A DNA stretch of 57,464 nt from JBOGEB01 sp050743125 (lineage in GTDB: Bacteria > Actinomycetota > Nitriliruptoria > Euzebyales > Egibacteraceae): positions 1-57,464 of the forward strand of contig JBOGEB010000006.1 in NCBI GenBank assembly GCA_050743125.1. The letters are read 5' to 3'. The stretch's first letter is position 1, and each line of letters begins with the position of its first letter. Made by a program: the position numbers and the translations under genes. Under the pieces are notes generated by a model. The model ran no database searches and was not told the origin of the DNA. It saw only the letters and a list, made by a program, of their open reading frames with translations. Below, piece after piece: positions 1 to 9,269 of this stretch.

Positions 1-142
1 CTCGTCAAGCCATCGTCGTATGTTTTTGTTAGAGCTGTTGCGGTTTCGGCGGCCAGGGGCTGGGGGAGTCCCCCATAGACGGCCACCGAAACCGCGCTTC
101 GCTGCGCCCGCGAGGCAAGGCCGCGATTCTCAAACACGTTCT
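1..142. repeat. AGAACGTGTTTGA-ended element, left part cut by window edge
   Basis: The right end reads TCTCAAACACGTTCT (ending at 142), the reverse complement of the element ends at 14598 and 57381. Inside is a long imperfect hairpin, GCGGTTTCGG near 39 pairing with CCGAAACCGC near 85, which resembles the hairpin inside the 14598 copy. No ORF of its own is convincing. The left end lies outside the window. Confidence 0.5.
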
Positions 143-182
143 AAGGCTCGCACAGGTTGGCCGCGGTTGCATACGCACGCGG

Positions 183-1238
183 TCACTGTTGGCGTGATGT
201 CGAGCGCTGGAGACGCGGGCTGGGCCTCTCCTCGCCGTCACCGTAGTGCGTCCACACGGCACGTTGCGGGGAGGAGGTTTCGATGCTCTCTTTGTCGAAC
301 GCTTTTTTGATCCGGGTGCGGAGCTCGCGGCTCACGTGTGGCTGGCGTCCGGGCTGAGTCTTCACGGCGAGCCGGAGCGTGATTGCGTCTGACGCGAAGT
401 TCTGGACACCCCAGACCTCCGGCTCCTCGAGGATTTGCGATGACCAGCGGTCGTCCTTCCACAGCTCGTCTGCAACCTGCTTGATCACTGCCGACGCGTG
501 CTCGATGTCGGTCTCGTAGGCCACACCGATGTCGATGACCGACCGTGCCCAATCTTGGCTCTTGTTACCCACCGCCCGAATCTCGCCATTCGGTACGTAC
601 CAGACGGTGCCGTGCACGTCACGAAGTCGGGTGACGCGCAGCGTGATCGATTCGACGTGGCCACGGACCGGCTTCGACCCCTCGCCGAGGTCGATGAGGT
701 CGCCCACCCCGTACTGGTCTTCGAGCAGAATGAAGATTCCGGAGAGGAAGTCCCTCACCAGACTCTGGGCGCCGAAGCCGAGCGCGACGCCGACGATCCC
801 GGCGCCAGCGATCAGCGGGCCGATCTGGAACCCGAGCTGGCCGACGACGAGCATGAATGCGATCGAGGAGATCAGCACCGTCGACATGCTGCGGAGCACC
901 CCGCCGACGGTTTCGGTCCGCATCGAGGCGCGGGCGAAGTCTATTGGCCCTGTGTGAGCCAGCGGCCCGCGCGTGCGGAGCGCGCCGAGCCTGGCCAGGC
1001 CTTGTTCCGTGAGGTCGCGGATGAAGCTCCTGATGACCCGGCGGACGAGCAGGTTGAGGACGTACGCGACGACGCAGATCAGAACGCTGTGGAGCACCGT
1101 CGGAACGATCGTGCCCGCGAGGACGGCAGCCCGGTCCGGTGCGAAGCCGGCGAACAGGTCACAGACTCCTGGCGATCCGCTGTGCGCGCACGCGGGCGTT
1201 TGAGCCAGAACAGTGGCTGCGGACGTCGAGGGGATCAT
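183..1238 (-). CDS. MscS-family small-conductance mechanosensitive channel
   Basis: 351 aa. Membrane channel expected to open on membrane tension and release solutes during osmotic downshock. The N-terminus is hydrophobic, with membrane segments near residues 45-68 and 113-135. The pore-lining helix follows, with the small-residue pattern AGAGIVGVALGFGAQSL (about 144-160) and the VRDFLSGIFILLEDQYGVGD transition that is diagnostic of MscS. A beta domain (VRGHVESITLRVTRLRD) and a C-terminal alpha/beta domain follow. The ATG start has GGGAG about 10 nt upstream. The C-terminal tail (EERPSPRLQRSTSRQQ) is polar and unstructured. It is a single gene reading towards the element at 1-142. Family assignment is secure; ion selectivity cannot be read from the sequence. 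Confidence 0.9.
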   Translation of the reverse strand: MIPSTSAATVLAQTPACAHSGSPGVCDLFAGFAPDRAAVLAGTIVPTVLHSVLICVVAYVLNLLVRRVIRSFIRDLTEQGLARLGALRTRGPLAHTGPIDFARASMRTETVGGVLRSMSTVLISSIAFMLVVGQLGFQIGPLIAGAGIVGVALGFGAQSLVRDFLSGIFILLEDQYGVGDLIDLGEGSKPVRGHVESITLRVTRLRDVHGTVWYVPNGEIRAVGNKSQDWARSVIDIGVAYETDIEHASAVIKQVADELWKDDRWSSQILEEPEVWGVQNFASDAITLRLAVKTQPGRQPHVSRELRTRIKKAFDKESIETSSPQRAVWTHYGDGEERPSPRLQRSTSRQQ

Positions 1239-1536
1239 GACCAGACGACTCCCATGCTCCGTGTCGTAGGTACGGTCCGCACCGAGGGCGTCACCTGCGC
1301 GCCGGATGACCGAAGGCGTCCTCCGAACCTCCTCACCACGTCGGGCGCGACAAGCGCACAGCCGCTCGAGCGTACGTAAGGACTTGGGCGGAAATACCCT
1401 TTCCAGATCCGCTGAGCGCTACACCTGTGAGCTCAGCCGTGCTGTGCAGGATCGGACCGAAATGCCGGGCCAACCTGGACAAGGCACGTGCTCGTCGTGA
1501 GACACACCGCCACGAGGCCCATCGTGGGCACGGGCA

Positions 1537-2502
1537 TTATGCCGATCCTGCGCGCTCGACGACGTGGACGCAGGCGTCCCAGACGCCAGCGTTCTGCGCC
1601 TGGCGCCCCGCTCGGTACGACGAGCGCACGAGCGGTCCGGACTCCACGTGGTCGAAGCCCAGCTCACGGCCGTAAGCGGCGTAACGGGCGAACTCGTCTG
1701 GCGGGACGTAACGTGCGAGTGCGAGGTGGCGGTGCGTCGGCTGGAGGTACTGGCCGATCGTGAGGATCGCGGCGCCGGCTTCCCGTAGGTCGCGCATCGC
1801 CTCACGGACCTCCTCCTCGGTCTCGCCCATGCCGAGGATGAGGTTCGACTTCGTCGCGCAGCCAGCCGGCAGCCACGCCTGGGCGCGGCGGAGCAACTGC
1901 AGGCTGCCGTCGTAGGTGAACGCTGGGCGGGTGTGGCGGAAAAGCCGCCGCACGGTCTCCAGGTTGTGGGACAGGATCTCCGGCGCGGCGTCGGTGACCT
2001 GCCGGAGCGCGTCGGGGTCGCCGCGGAAGTCGGGGATGAGCAACTCGACCCCACAGGAGGGGAGGAGCGCCTTGATCCGGCGGAGCGTCTCCGCGAACAG
2101 CCACGCGCCGCCGTCGAGCAGGTCGTCGCGGGCGACACCGGTCACGACCGCGAAATTCAGCCCCATCGCTGCGACGGCCTCGGCCACGCGGCGTGGCTCG
2201 TCGGTGTCGTACCCCTTCGGCTTGCCGGTCGCGATGGCGCAGAACCCACACCGGCGGGTGCAGTCCTCGCCGCCGACGAGGAAGCTCGCCTCGCGGTCCT
2301 CCCAGCACTCGTGGATGTTTGGGCAGGCTGCCTCCTCACACACCGTGTTGAGCGCCAGCCCGCGCATTGTCTGCTTGAGCTGGCGGTAGTTCGGGCCGGC
2401 GAGCGGCACCCGGCGTTTCAGCCACGGCGGCTTTCGCGCAGCGATCTGCGGCACTCCAACGAGGGTCAGCCGGGTCGCGCGCTCGGGAACGATCGAGGTC
2501 AT
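1537..2502 (-). CDS. lipA: Lipoyl synthase (radical SAM)
   Basis: 321 aa. Inserts the two sulfur atoms at C6 and C8 of protein-bound octanoyl groups, the last step of de novo lipoate synthesis. Both iron-sulfur motifs are intact: the auxiliary cluster CX4CX5C in NTVCEEAACPNIHECWE and the radical SAM CX3CX2C in EDCTRRCGFCAIATGKPKG. The ending SSYRAGRQAQ with the conserved RSSY serine is also family-typical. The frame stays open upstream, but the ATG at 2502 (MTSIVPERATRL) gives the usual length and the upstream part lacks homologous character. Its partner lipB and the lipoyl-bearing E2 lie on the same strand at 7059-9092, separated from lipA by the oppositely oriented transporter genes, which look like an insertion into a lipoate cluster. 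Confidence 0.95.
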   Translation of the reverse strand: MTSIVPERATRLTLVGVPQIAARKPPWLKRRVPLAGPNYRQLKQTMRGLALNTVCEEAACPNIHECWEDREASFLVGGEDCTRRCGFCAIATGKPKGYDTDEPRRVAEAVAAMGLNFAVVTGVARDDLLDGGAWLFAETLRRIKALLPSCGVELLIPDFRGDPDALRQVTDAAPEILSHNLETVRRLFRHTRPAFTYDGSLQLLRRAQAWLPAGCATKSNLILGMGETEEEVREAMRDLREAGAAILTIGQYLQPTHRHLALARYVPPDEFARYAAYGRELGFDHVESGPLVRSSYRAGRQAQNAGVWDACVHVVERAGSA

Positions 2503-2608
2503 CGGCCTTGAGTCTACGGGCCGATGCGCCATTCGGGGCCTTGCCTGTCGGGGCGTCTCTCCGGAGTTGTCCACGCCGACGTCGGCTGTGCGTCGCTCTG
2601 CCACCCGC

Positions 2609-2637
2609 TTGGGTGATAGAACTGGGACAGATACATC
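2609..2637 (+). promoter_or_regulatory. Candidate promoter for the ABC importer
   Basis: TTGGGT at 2609-2614 and ATACAT/TACATC at 2631-2637, separated by 16-17 nt, lie in the 155-nt divergent space between lipA and the binding-protein gene. This rests on a consensus match only. Confidence 0.3.
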
Positions 2638-2657
2638 CCACGGGTGGGGGAGTGGTG

Positions 2658-4313
2658 ATGGACAGAGCGTCACGCAGGCTGGGAGTCCTGCTCGTGGTGT
2701 CGGCCCTGCTCCTCGCAGCCTGCAGCGGTGGAGGCCAGAGGCTGGCAGGCAAGCCGGTCGAGGGCGGCACGCTCGTCTACGGACTCGAGCAGGAACCCAG
2801 CATCCTGAACCCGGTGACGCGGGATGACTTCTCCGCAACGAAGGTGGCGCTCACCATGCTCTACCCGTTATGGCGAGTGACGCCGGATTTCCGGTATGAG
2901 CCACTGCTCCTCGACGGTGAGCCCCAGGTGAGCTCTCCAGGCGAGCTGCCCTTCACCGTCACGTACCGGCTGAAGAAAGAGGCGAAGTGGAGCGACGGGG
3001 TGCCGATCACTGCTCAGGACGTCAAGTTCACGCTCGACACCTGTCTCAATCCTGACTTCCAGATCGTCTCGCGCTTGGAATGCATTGACGTCGAGCGTAC
3101 GAACGTCATCGATGACAAGACCATCCAGTTCGTCTTTAAGCGGCCCTTCGCGCCGTGGCGCAACCTATTCGCGTTCTCCGACGGGGTCATCCTCCCCAAG
3201 CACGCATTGGAGGGCGAGGACTTCGACAAGGTCTGGAACGACGCGATCGTCAACCCCAAGACCGGCCGGCCGATCGCGAGTGGCCCGTTCATCTTCAAGG
3301 AATGGAAGAAGGGCCAGCAGGTCACGGTTGTGCGCAACGAGCGCTTCTGGGGCCACATGCCGCACCTTGACCGGATCGTGTTCCGTCCTGTTCCGGACGT
3401 GAACACGCTGATCCAGCAGCTCCGCGGAGGCGAGATCGGCGCGATGGACCTCCAGCCGCAGCTCGGGATCGTCGAGCAGATCGGAGGGCAGCCCGGGTTG
3501 AACCTACAGGTCAACCTTGGGCCGCAGTGGGAGCACCTCGACTTCAACTTGACCCGTGGCGCACTGTCCAAGCCGTTCGTCCGCCGGGCGATCGCGATGA
3601 GCATCGACCGCGCGCAGATCGCCGAGGACCTGCTCGGCCCGATCTCCCCGGGGGTCAAGCCGCTGAACAACGTGATCTGGATGACGAACCAGCCAGAGTA
3701 CAAGGACAACTGGAGCGACGAGATCGGCTTCGACCCGAGGGGCGCCGTCAAGCTTCTGGAGACCAACGGCTGCACGCGGGGTTCGGACGGCATCTTCTCG
3801 TGCGGTGGCCAGCGGCTCGAGTTCGGTTTCGTCACGACGGGGGGGAACGAGCTGCGCGAGCTGACGTTCGAGGTCATGCAGCAGCAGCTCCGGAAGGTCG
3901 GCATCATGATGAACGCCGACTTCGGCGAGGCCGGCACGACCTTCAACCGGCTGCGCGCCCGTGACTACGAGACGTTCCTCTTCGCTTGGGTCGGTGCGCC
4001 GGACCCGTTTACGGGCGACACGATCTGGCAGTGCGCGAAGACCACCGGGCCGCAAACCCAGAACTACACGGGGTTCTGCGATTCCAACGTCGATCGGGTG
4101 ATGCAGCAGCAGGTCCAGACGCTGGATCCCGACGAGCGCGCGCTGCTCTACAACCAGGCCGACGACTTCATCGCGAAGAGCGTGCCGATCGTGCCGCTCT
4201 ACCAGAAGCCTGTATACCTCGCCTGGAGTGACGACCTCACCGGGTTCGAAAACAACACGACCCAATGGGGGCCGACGTGGAATGCCGAGCAGTGGACGAG
4301 GCTCCAGCGCTAG
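2658..4313 (+). CDS. ABC transporter substrate-binding lipoprotein, peptide/nickel (SBP_bac_5) family
   Basis: 551 aa. Extracytoplasmic receptor of a Dpp/Opp-type importer. The ATG at 2658 follows GGGGGAG and starts a lipoprotein signal peptide: Arg-rich n-region, LLVVSALLLAAC, lipobox Cys at about residue 22. The mature part has the family signatures GGTLVYGLEQEPSILNP near the N-terminus, YRLKKEAKWSDGVPITAQDVKFTLD, and RRAIAMSIDRAQIAEDLL. The permeases follow after 130 nt that contain a strong hairpin, a common arrangement that keeps the binding protein more abundant than the permeases. The stop codon TAG (4311-4313) lies in CTAGTGGTC, the first nine bases of the terminal motif of the mobile element described elsewhere, though the similarity ends there. 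Substrate is unknown (peptide, nickel or oligosaccharide are all possible). Confidence 0.9.
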   Translation: MDRASRRLGVLLVVSALLLAACSGGGQRLAGKPVEGGTLVYGLEQEPSILNPVTRDDFSATKVALTMLYPLWRVTPDFRYEPLLLDGEPQVSSPGELPFTVTYRLKKEAKWSDGVPITAQDVKFTLDTCLNPDFQIVSRLECIDVERTNVIDDKTIQFVFKRPFAPWRNLFAFSDGVILPKHALEGEDFDKVWNDAIVNPKTGRPIASGPFIFKEWKKGQQVTVVRNERFWGHMPHLDRIVFRPVPDVNTLIQQLRGGEIGAMDLQPQLGIVEQIGGQPGLNLQVNLGPQWEHLDFNLTRGALSKPFVRRAIAMSIDRAQIAEDLLGPISPGVKPLNNVIWMTNQPEYKDNWSDEIGFDPRGAVKLLETNGCTRGSDGIFSCGGQRLEFGFVTTGGNELRELTFEVMQQQLRKVGIMMNADFGEAGTTFNRLRARDYETFLFAWVGAPDPFTGDTIWQCAKTTGPQTQNYTGFCDSNVDRVMQQQVQTLDPDERALLYNQADDFIAKSVPIVPLYQKPVYLAWSDDLTGFENNTTQWGPTWNAEQWTRLQR

Positions 4314-4337
4314 TGGTCTTTGAAGCCGGAGTTTTCT

Positions 4338-4378
4338 GTGTGAAGGATCGCGGCCGTATGCGGCCGGATCCTCCACAC
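4338..4378 (+). terminator. Intercistronic hairpin between binding protein and permease
   Basis: GTGTGAAGGATC pairs with GATCCTCCACAC around an inner CGGCCG/CGGCCG stem, with a mismatch and a single-base bulge. No U tract follows, so it more likely attenuates or stabilises mRNA than terminates transcription fully. Confidence 0.45.
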
Positions 4379-4442
4379 AAACGGCCGGAACACTCAAGAC
4401 AACATCGGCGACGCTCCACGAGGTGCGGGGAGGACACGCACC

Positions 4443-5447
4443 ATGCTCACGCTCGTCGGACGCCGGCTGCTCTCCAGCCTCCCCGTGCTGCTGCTCGCGA
4501 CTGCCCTGATCTTCTTCGGCGTCACGAGCGTCGGGGATCCGCTCGCCGCGCTCCGCCAGCGACCCGGAGTCTCACCACAGACCATTGACAGCATCGTCGC
4601 GCGCAAGCACCTCGACGAGCCGGCGTCCGTCCAGTACGGGTACTGGCTGCGCGACGCGGTCACCAACCGGTTCGGCACGACGCTGTTCAGCGAGCAGCCG
4701 ATCTGGCCACAGCTGCGGCGCGCGCTGTGGTTCACGCTCCAGCTTGTGCTCACCGCGGAGGTCGTCGCGCTCTTCGTGGGCGTCGGGCTCGGCGTGCTCT
4801 CGGCGAAGCGCCAGTACTCGGTGCTCGACTACTCGACGACGACGGTCGGCTTCCTCGGCCACTCGATTCCTGTCTTCTGGTTCGCGCTGGTCCTCCAGAT
4901 GGTCTTCACGAACCTGTTCCGCGCGACCGGCGTCCGGATCTTCTACACGGCGGGACTCAGCTCGCCGGAGGTGGGCACTGGGCTCGCCTTCCTCGTCGAC
5001 CGGGTGCAGCACCTCGTCCTGCCCGTGATCACGCTCGCGTATGCCAACGTGGCGCTCTACAGCCGGTACATGCGGGCGTCCATGCTGGAGGTGGCGGGCG
5101 CGGACTACGTCCGGACCGCGCGCGCGAAGGGCTTGGAGGAGCGGCTCGTGACCCGCAGACACGAGGTCCGCACCGCGCTCATCCCGATCGTCACGCTCTC
5201 AGCGATCAACCTCGGGTTGGTGTTCGGCGGCGCGATCGTGACCGAGGCCGTGTTCTCGATCCCGGGGATGGGGTCGTTCTTCATCGAGGCGCTGGGGGAG
5301 CGGGACGCGTACCAGATCATGGCGTTCCTGGTGGTCAGCGCCCTGTTCATCATCGGGGGGAACCTCATGGCAGACATCGCCTACGGCTACCTCGACCCGA
5401 GGATCCGCCAGAGGGTCGGAAGGAGGTCTCCCGACGACTATGGCTGA
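4443..5447 (+). CDS. ABC transporter permease, DppB/OppB type
   Basis: 334 aa inner-membrane subunit of a peptide-type importer. It opens with LTLVGRRLLSSLPVLLLATALIFFGVTSV, the N-terminal helix typical of DppB. The ATPase-docking EAA-type loop is visible as YSRYMRASMLEVAGADYVRTARAKGL (about residues 200-225), followed by the terminal helices with VFSIPGMGSFFIEAL. About six membrane segments. Its stop overlaps the start of the next permease by 8 nt (5440-5447), so the two are translationally coupled. The ATPase it should dock with is a pseudogene just downstream. Confidence 0.9.
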   Translation: MLTLVGRRLLSSLPVLLLATALIFFGVTSVGDPLAALRQRPGVSPQTIDSIVARKHLDEPASVQYGYWLRDAVTNRFGTTLFSEQPIWPQLRRALWFTLQLVLTAEVVALFVGVGLGVLSAKRQYSVLDYSTTTVGFLGHSIPVFWFALVLQMVFTNLFRATGVRIFYTAGLSSPEVGTGLAFLVDRVQHLVLPVITLAYANVALYSRYMRASMLEVAGADYVRTARAKGLEERLVTRRHEVRTALIPIVTLSAINLGLVFGGAIVTEAVFSIPGMGSFFIEALGERDAYQIMAFLVVSALFIIGGNLMADIAYGYLDPRIRQRVGRRSPDDYG

Positions 5448-6339
5448 GCCTGCCGCTGAGATTTATCGGGAGGGGGTGCGGTTCGCGGCTCGCAGCCAGT
5501 GGCAGCTGTTCCGTCGGCGGTTCGTGCGGCACAGGCTCGCGATGGCGAGCCTGGTGGTGCTCCTGGTGACCTGTGGCGCGGCGCTGCTCGCGCCGCACCT
5601 CGCGCTGTACGGGTTCAACGAGCAGGATCTCGCGAATGCCAGCCTGGCGCCGACGCTCCGTGGGGGCCACATCTTCGGCACCGACCGACTGGGCCGCGAC
5701 TACCTCAGCCGCGTGCTCTACGGCACCGGGACGACGGTCCGAGTCGCGTTCGTGGTCGCGCTGCTTTCGACCGCGATCGGCACGACGGTCGGGGCGGTCG
5801 CCGGTTACTACGGTGGGTGGCTGGACAGCCTCCTGATGCGGCTCGTCGACCTCGTGCTGTCGCTGCCGTCCCTCGCGGTCCTGCTCATCGCCGCTGCGTT
5901 TCTCGGGCAGGGGTCGCCGTTCCGCGTCGCGGTGATCCTTGCGCTGCTGCTGTGGACGACGATCGCCCGCATCGTGCGGGGCGAGTATCTGTCGTTGCGG
6001 GAGAAGGAGTTCGTCGAGGCGGCGTTGGCCGCGGGCGCGAGCGACGCGCGGATCATGCTCCGGCACATGCTCCCGAACAGCCTGGGCCCGATCATCGTGA
6101 ACGCGACGCTCACCGTCGCGCTCGCGATTCTGCTGGAGGCGACGCTGTCGTTCCTCGGGTTCGGCATCTCACCGCCGACCCCGGCGCTCGGCAAGCTGAT
6201 CGACGACGGCAAGGGCGCGATGCTCACCCAGTGGTGGCTCGTCGTCATGCCGGGCCTGGTGATCGTCGTGCTCAGCCTGTGCGTCAACTTCATCGGCGAC
6301 GGCCTGCGTGACGCGCTCGACCCGAAGCAGGCCCAGTGA
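5440..6339 (+). CDS. ABC transporter permease, DppC/OppC type
   Basis: 299 aa partner permease. An N-terminal cytosolic stretch (RSQWQLFRRRFVRHRLAMASLVVLL) leads into helix 1. GTDRLGRDYLSRVLYGTGTTVRVAFVVALLSTAIGTTVGAVAGYYGGWLD is the characteristic DppC periplasmic/TM block, shown here only as landmarks GTDRLGRDYLSR and GAVAGYYGGWLD. The EAA loop is REKEFVEAALAAGASDARIM (about 188-207). The ATG at 5440 lies inside the end of the previous gene. The stop TGA at 6337-6339 overlaps an ATG for what was the ATP-binding subunit. Confidence 0.9.
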   Translation: MAEPAAEIYREGVRFAARSQWQLFRRRFVRHRLAMASLVVLLVTCGAALLAPHLALYGFNEQDLANASLAPTLRGGHIFGTDRLGRDYLSRVLYGTGTTVRVAFVVALLSTAIGTTVGAVAGYYGGWLDSLLMRLVDLVLSLPSLAVLLIAAAFLGQGSPFRVAVILALLLWTTIARIVRGEYLSLREKEFVEAALAAGASDARIMLRHMLPNSLGPIIVNATLTVALAILLEATLSFLGFGISPPTPALGKLIDDGKGAMLTQWWLVVMPGLVIVVLSLCVNFIGDGLRDALDPKQAQ

Positions 6340-6957
6340 TGGCGGCGCTGGTCCTGTCCGTACGCGGCCCTCACCGTCGAGTTCGACAGCCCTGACGGCA
6401 TTGTGCGTGCGGTGCACGTGTGACCTTCGACGTCTGCTCGGAACAGACGCTCGGGATCGTCGGTGAGTCGGGATCGAGCAAGACCAGTGACGGCCCTGTC
6501 GATCCTCGGGCTGATCCCGCAGCCCACCGGGCCGTATCGTCGATGGCGAGGTCCTCTACGGCGACGTCGACCTGCTCCGACTAGGCCAGACCGAGCTTCG
6601 CCAGCTCCGGGGCACAGACCTCGCGATGATCTTTCAGGACCCGCTGACCTGCATGCACCCCGTGCTCACCGTCGGTTGCCAGATCCCCGAGGCGCTCACA
6701 GCGCACGACCCTGCGCTGGATCGGCGCGCGGCGTGGGCGCGGGTGGTCGAGCTGCTCGAACTGTCGGCGTCCCCGACGCGCGGGCGCGGGTCGACCAGTA
6801 CCCGCACGAGTTCTCGGGCGGGACGCGCCAGCGGGCGATGATCGCGATGGCGATGGCGAACCAGCCGCGGTGCCGCCTGTCGGCGGGGCGACAGCGGGCC
6901 CCGGGCAGCAGTCGGCGCGCACTTCACGCGGAGATCGGCGTCCCAGAGGCATCATGA
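6339..6957 (+). pseudogene. Frameshifted, truncated ABC ATP-binding subunit (DppD-like)
   Basis: Fragments of one ATPase are spread over several frames in the expected order: LTVEFDSPDGIVRAV near 6371; a damaged P-loop GESGSSKT near 6460 (normally GESGSGKS) directly followed by a frameshift before VTALSILGLIPQP; then a Q-loop segment IFQDPLTCMHPVLTVG from 6629; another frameshift near 6770; then QYPHEFSGGTRQRAMIAMAM, the ABC signature. The Walker B aspartate and the rest of the protein are missing; the frame ends at 6957. At least three frameshifts make this non-functional unless sequencing is poor here. No DppF follows, so the importer has no ATPase in this window. Confidence 0.85.
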
Positions 6958-7058
6958 TCCCCGGGGCCGAGGATCGGAGGTCGTCTTGCCTTCTGCCGCG
7001 ATGACGATTTGGTGCCTAACCAGCGCACCTGCGCACGGTGCTGCGTTGTCGGTGAACC

Positions 7059-7718
7059 TCAGCGGCTCACGGCCACGAGACCGAGGTCGGCAGGGCGTGC
7101 GGGCTGGAGCGGGCGGTCGAGGGCGTCGCCGAGATGGGCGACGAGCCGGCGACGGACCTCCTCCAAGGCCGTGTCGATGCCGAGCGACGCCAAGGAGCAG
7201 ACGCCCGCATCGTCGATGCCGCACGGGATGATGCCGTTGAAGTCGGCTAGGTCCGTGGTCACGTTGAAGGCTAGGCCGTGGGTGGTGATCCCGCGGCGGA
7301 CGCGGACGCCGATCGCCGCAAGCTTCGCGTTGCCGACCCACACGCCCGTCCGGCCCGCAACCGGCTGGGCGTTGACGCCGAACGACGCGGCAGTCCTGAC
7401 GCAGGCCTCCTGGAGCGCAAAGACGTAGGAGCGCACGCCCCGTGGCTGCGCGAGCCGAAGGATCGGGTAGGCCACGAGCTGACCCGGCCCGTGATAGGTG
7501 AGGTCACCGCCACGGTCGACCTCGACGACCCGGATGTCGGGCCGGGTGCCGCGCAGGTTACGGGCCAGGTCGGCGTGCCGGCCGGCGGTGTACACCCGGT
7601 CGTGGATGAGGGTGAGCAGGACGTCGTCGATCGCGTCCTCGTCACGAGCAACTGCGAGGACGCGCTGCCAGCGCCACGCATCCTCGTACACGACCTCGCC
7701 CGCCCAGACCGACAGCAC
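7059..7718 (-). CDS. lipB: Octanoyl-[acyl-carrier-protein]:protein octanoyltransferase
   Basis: 219 aa. Transfers octanoate from ACP to the lipoyl lysine of E2 and H proteins, supplying the substrate for LipA. Recognisable blocks: TAGRHADLARNL, RGGDLTYHGPGQLVAYPIL, and the catalytic pair described for LipB, Lys in GNAKLAAIGVRV and Cys in GIIPCGIDDAGV. The start is GTG at 7718 with a GGGAG-like site upstream. It begins 39 nt after the E2 stop on the same strand, so E2 and lipB are probably co-transcribed: the enzyme is made with one of its own substrates. Confidence 0.93.
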   Translation of the reverse strand: MLSVWAGEVVYEDAWRWQRVLAVARDEDAIDDVLLTLIHDRVYTAGRHADLARNLRGTRPDIRVVEVDRGGDLTYHGPGQLVAYPILRLAQPRGVRSYVFALQEACVRTAASFGVNAQPVAGRTGVWVGNAKLAAIGVRVRRGITTHGLAFNVTTDLADFNGIIPCGIDDAGVCSLASLGIDTALEEVRRRLVAHLGDALDRPLQPARPADLGLVAVSR

Positions 7719-7757
7719 CTTACGGATTTTCTCCCCGGCGTGGACTTCGACGCTCCA

Positions 7758-9092
7758 CTAATAGCCGATCTCCGCGGTCCAGTCGTGGGTCTCGACGACC
7801 TCCTTCACGGCCGTGACGAAGCGCGCGGCGTCGGCGCCGTCGATCAGCCGGTGGTCGTAGGTCAGGCAGAGGTACGCCATGTCGCGGACCGCAATCGCCG
7901 GTCCAGTAGCGAGGTCCTCGACCACGACCGGGCGCTTCTGGATCTTGCCCGTGGCGAGGATAGCGACCTCGGGGTAGTTCAGGATCGGCGTGTCGATGAG
8001 GACGCCGCGGCTGCCGGTGTTGGTTATCGTGAACGTCCCGCCCCGCAGGTCGGAGATCTCGAGCCGGCTCCCGTCCTGAGCGCGACCGCGGGCCTTGTCT
8101 GCGGCTACGACGATGGCCCGCGCGAGCCCAGCGAGCGACAGGTCGTCTGCGCCCTTGATGTTCGGGACGATCAGTCCTTTGTCCGTGTCGACCCCGATGC
8201 CGAGGTTCACGTAGTCGTGGTAGGTGACCTTGCCGGACTCGAAGTCGGCGAGCGCGTTGACCTTCGGGTGGTTGCGAATCGCGAGCACCGTCGCCCGGCA
8301 CAAGAACACGAACGGTGACAGCGACACGCCCTCGCGGGCGCGGAAGTCGTCCTTTATCCGGTCGCGGAGCCGCATGATCCCGGTGGCGTCGGCCTCCTGC
8401 ACGGTCGTGAGCTGAGCCGAGGACTGCAGCGACTCCATCATCTTCGCCGCGATCCGCTGCCGGATCCGCGACAGGTCCTCGACCCGGGTCCGCTCGTCCT
8501 CCGTGAGGGTCGAGCGCTGGATCGCCTGCGGCCCAGGGCGAGATTCAGTGCGGGATCCAGCGCTGGGCTCTGAAGTGCTGGGTGGGCTCTCGGGGGGCGC
8601 CTTCAGCGTCGCCTCGACGTCCTCCCGGGTGATCCGCCCGCCCAGACCCGACCCCGAGATCTGCGCAACGTCAAGGTCGTGCTCGCGGAGCTGACGCCGC
8701 ACGAGCGGCGACATCGGCACGCCGGCGGACTCGTCGTCCCCGTCCGGTTTCTCGGGTCGCTCGGTCTGCGGCGACGCAGCCGTCTGGGCGGCGGGTTCGG
8801 TTTGGGTTTCCGGCTCAGGCGAGGCAGCTGCTCGAGGCTCCGCCGCCTCTTCGTCAGGCTCACTGATGATCGCGACGACAGTGCCGACGTCGACCGTCTC
8901 GTCGATTTGGACCTTGATCTCCTGGAGGATCCCGCGGACGGGGGCGGGGACCTCGGTGTCGATCTTGTCCGAGCTCAGCTCGAAGAGCGGCTGGTCGGCA
9001 TCGACCCGCTCGCCGACCTTGACGAGCCACGCGGTGATGGTGCCTTCGGTGACGCTCTCACCGAGCTCGGGGATCCTGACCTCAACTGCCAC
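7758..9092 (-). CDS. 2-oxoacid dehydrogenase complex, dihydrolipoyl acyltransferase (E2)
   Basis: 444 aa. Core acyltransferase of a pyruvate-, 2-oxoglutarate- or branched-chain-type complex. One N-terminal lipoyl domain (about 1-76) has the lipoylation motif SSDKIDTEVPAP. An Ala/Pro/Glu-rich linker leads to a peripheral-subunit-binding domain (VPMSPLVRRQLREHDLDV, about 130-165), then a second linker and the catalytic domain ending with the active-site motif DHRLIDGADAARF. The GTG at 9092 is chosen because AAGGAG lies 7 nt upstream and MAVEVRIPELGESV is the exact start of a lipoyl domain; the longer open frame is low-complexity. Upstream lies lpd (177 nt gap), downstream lipB. The substrate cannot be told from E2 alone and no E1 gene is in the window. 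Confidence 0.93.
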   Translation of the reverse strand: MAVEVRIPELGESVTEGTITAWLVKVGERVDADQPLFELSSDKIDTEVPAPVRGILQEIKVQIDETVDVGTVVAIISEPDEEAAEPRAAASPEPETQTEPAAQTAASPQTERPEKPDGDDESAGVPMSPLVRRQLREHDLDVAQISGSGLGGRITREDVEATLKAPPESPPSTSEPSAGSRTESRPGPQAIQRSTLTEDERTRVEDLSRIRQRIAAKMMESLQSSAQLTTVQEADATGIMRLRDRIKDDFRAREGVSLSPFVFLCRATVLAIRNHPKVNALADFESGKVTYHDYVNLGIGVDTDKGLIVPNIKGADDLSLAGLARAIVVAADKARGRAQDGSRLEISDLRGGTFTITNTGSRGVLIDTPILNYPEVAILATGKIQKRPVVVEDLATGPAIAVRDMAYLCLTYDHRLIDGADAARFVTAVKEVVETHDWTAEIGY

Positions 9093-9269
9093 GGCTGTGC
9101 TCCTTGCTGGCTGATCGGTGGGGGACGTCTCGCGTCCTCGGCGCCGCACGGCGGTCTTCGGCCCGCCGAGCCGGCGGCGGGAGCCACCGGTGTCGGCGTC
9201 GGCAGTGGGGGCATTGCGTCGCGGTCGACGGTGCTCGGCCATTGCTGTCGTCTCTCTGGCGCGAAGCCG

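Noticed and set aside
4310..4330. A full element copy after the ABC binding-protein gene
   Set aside because: Only CTAGTGGTC matches; the following bases differ from the family.
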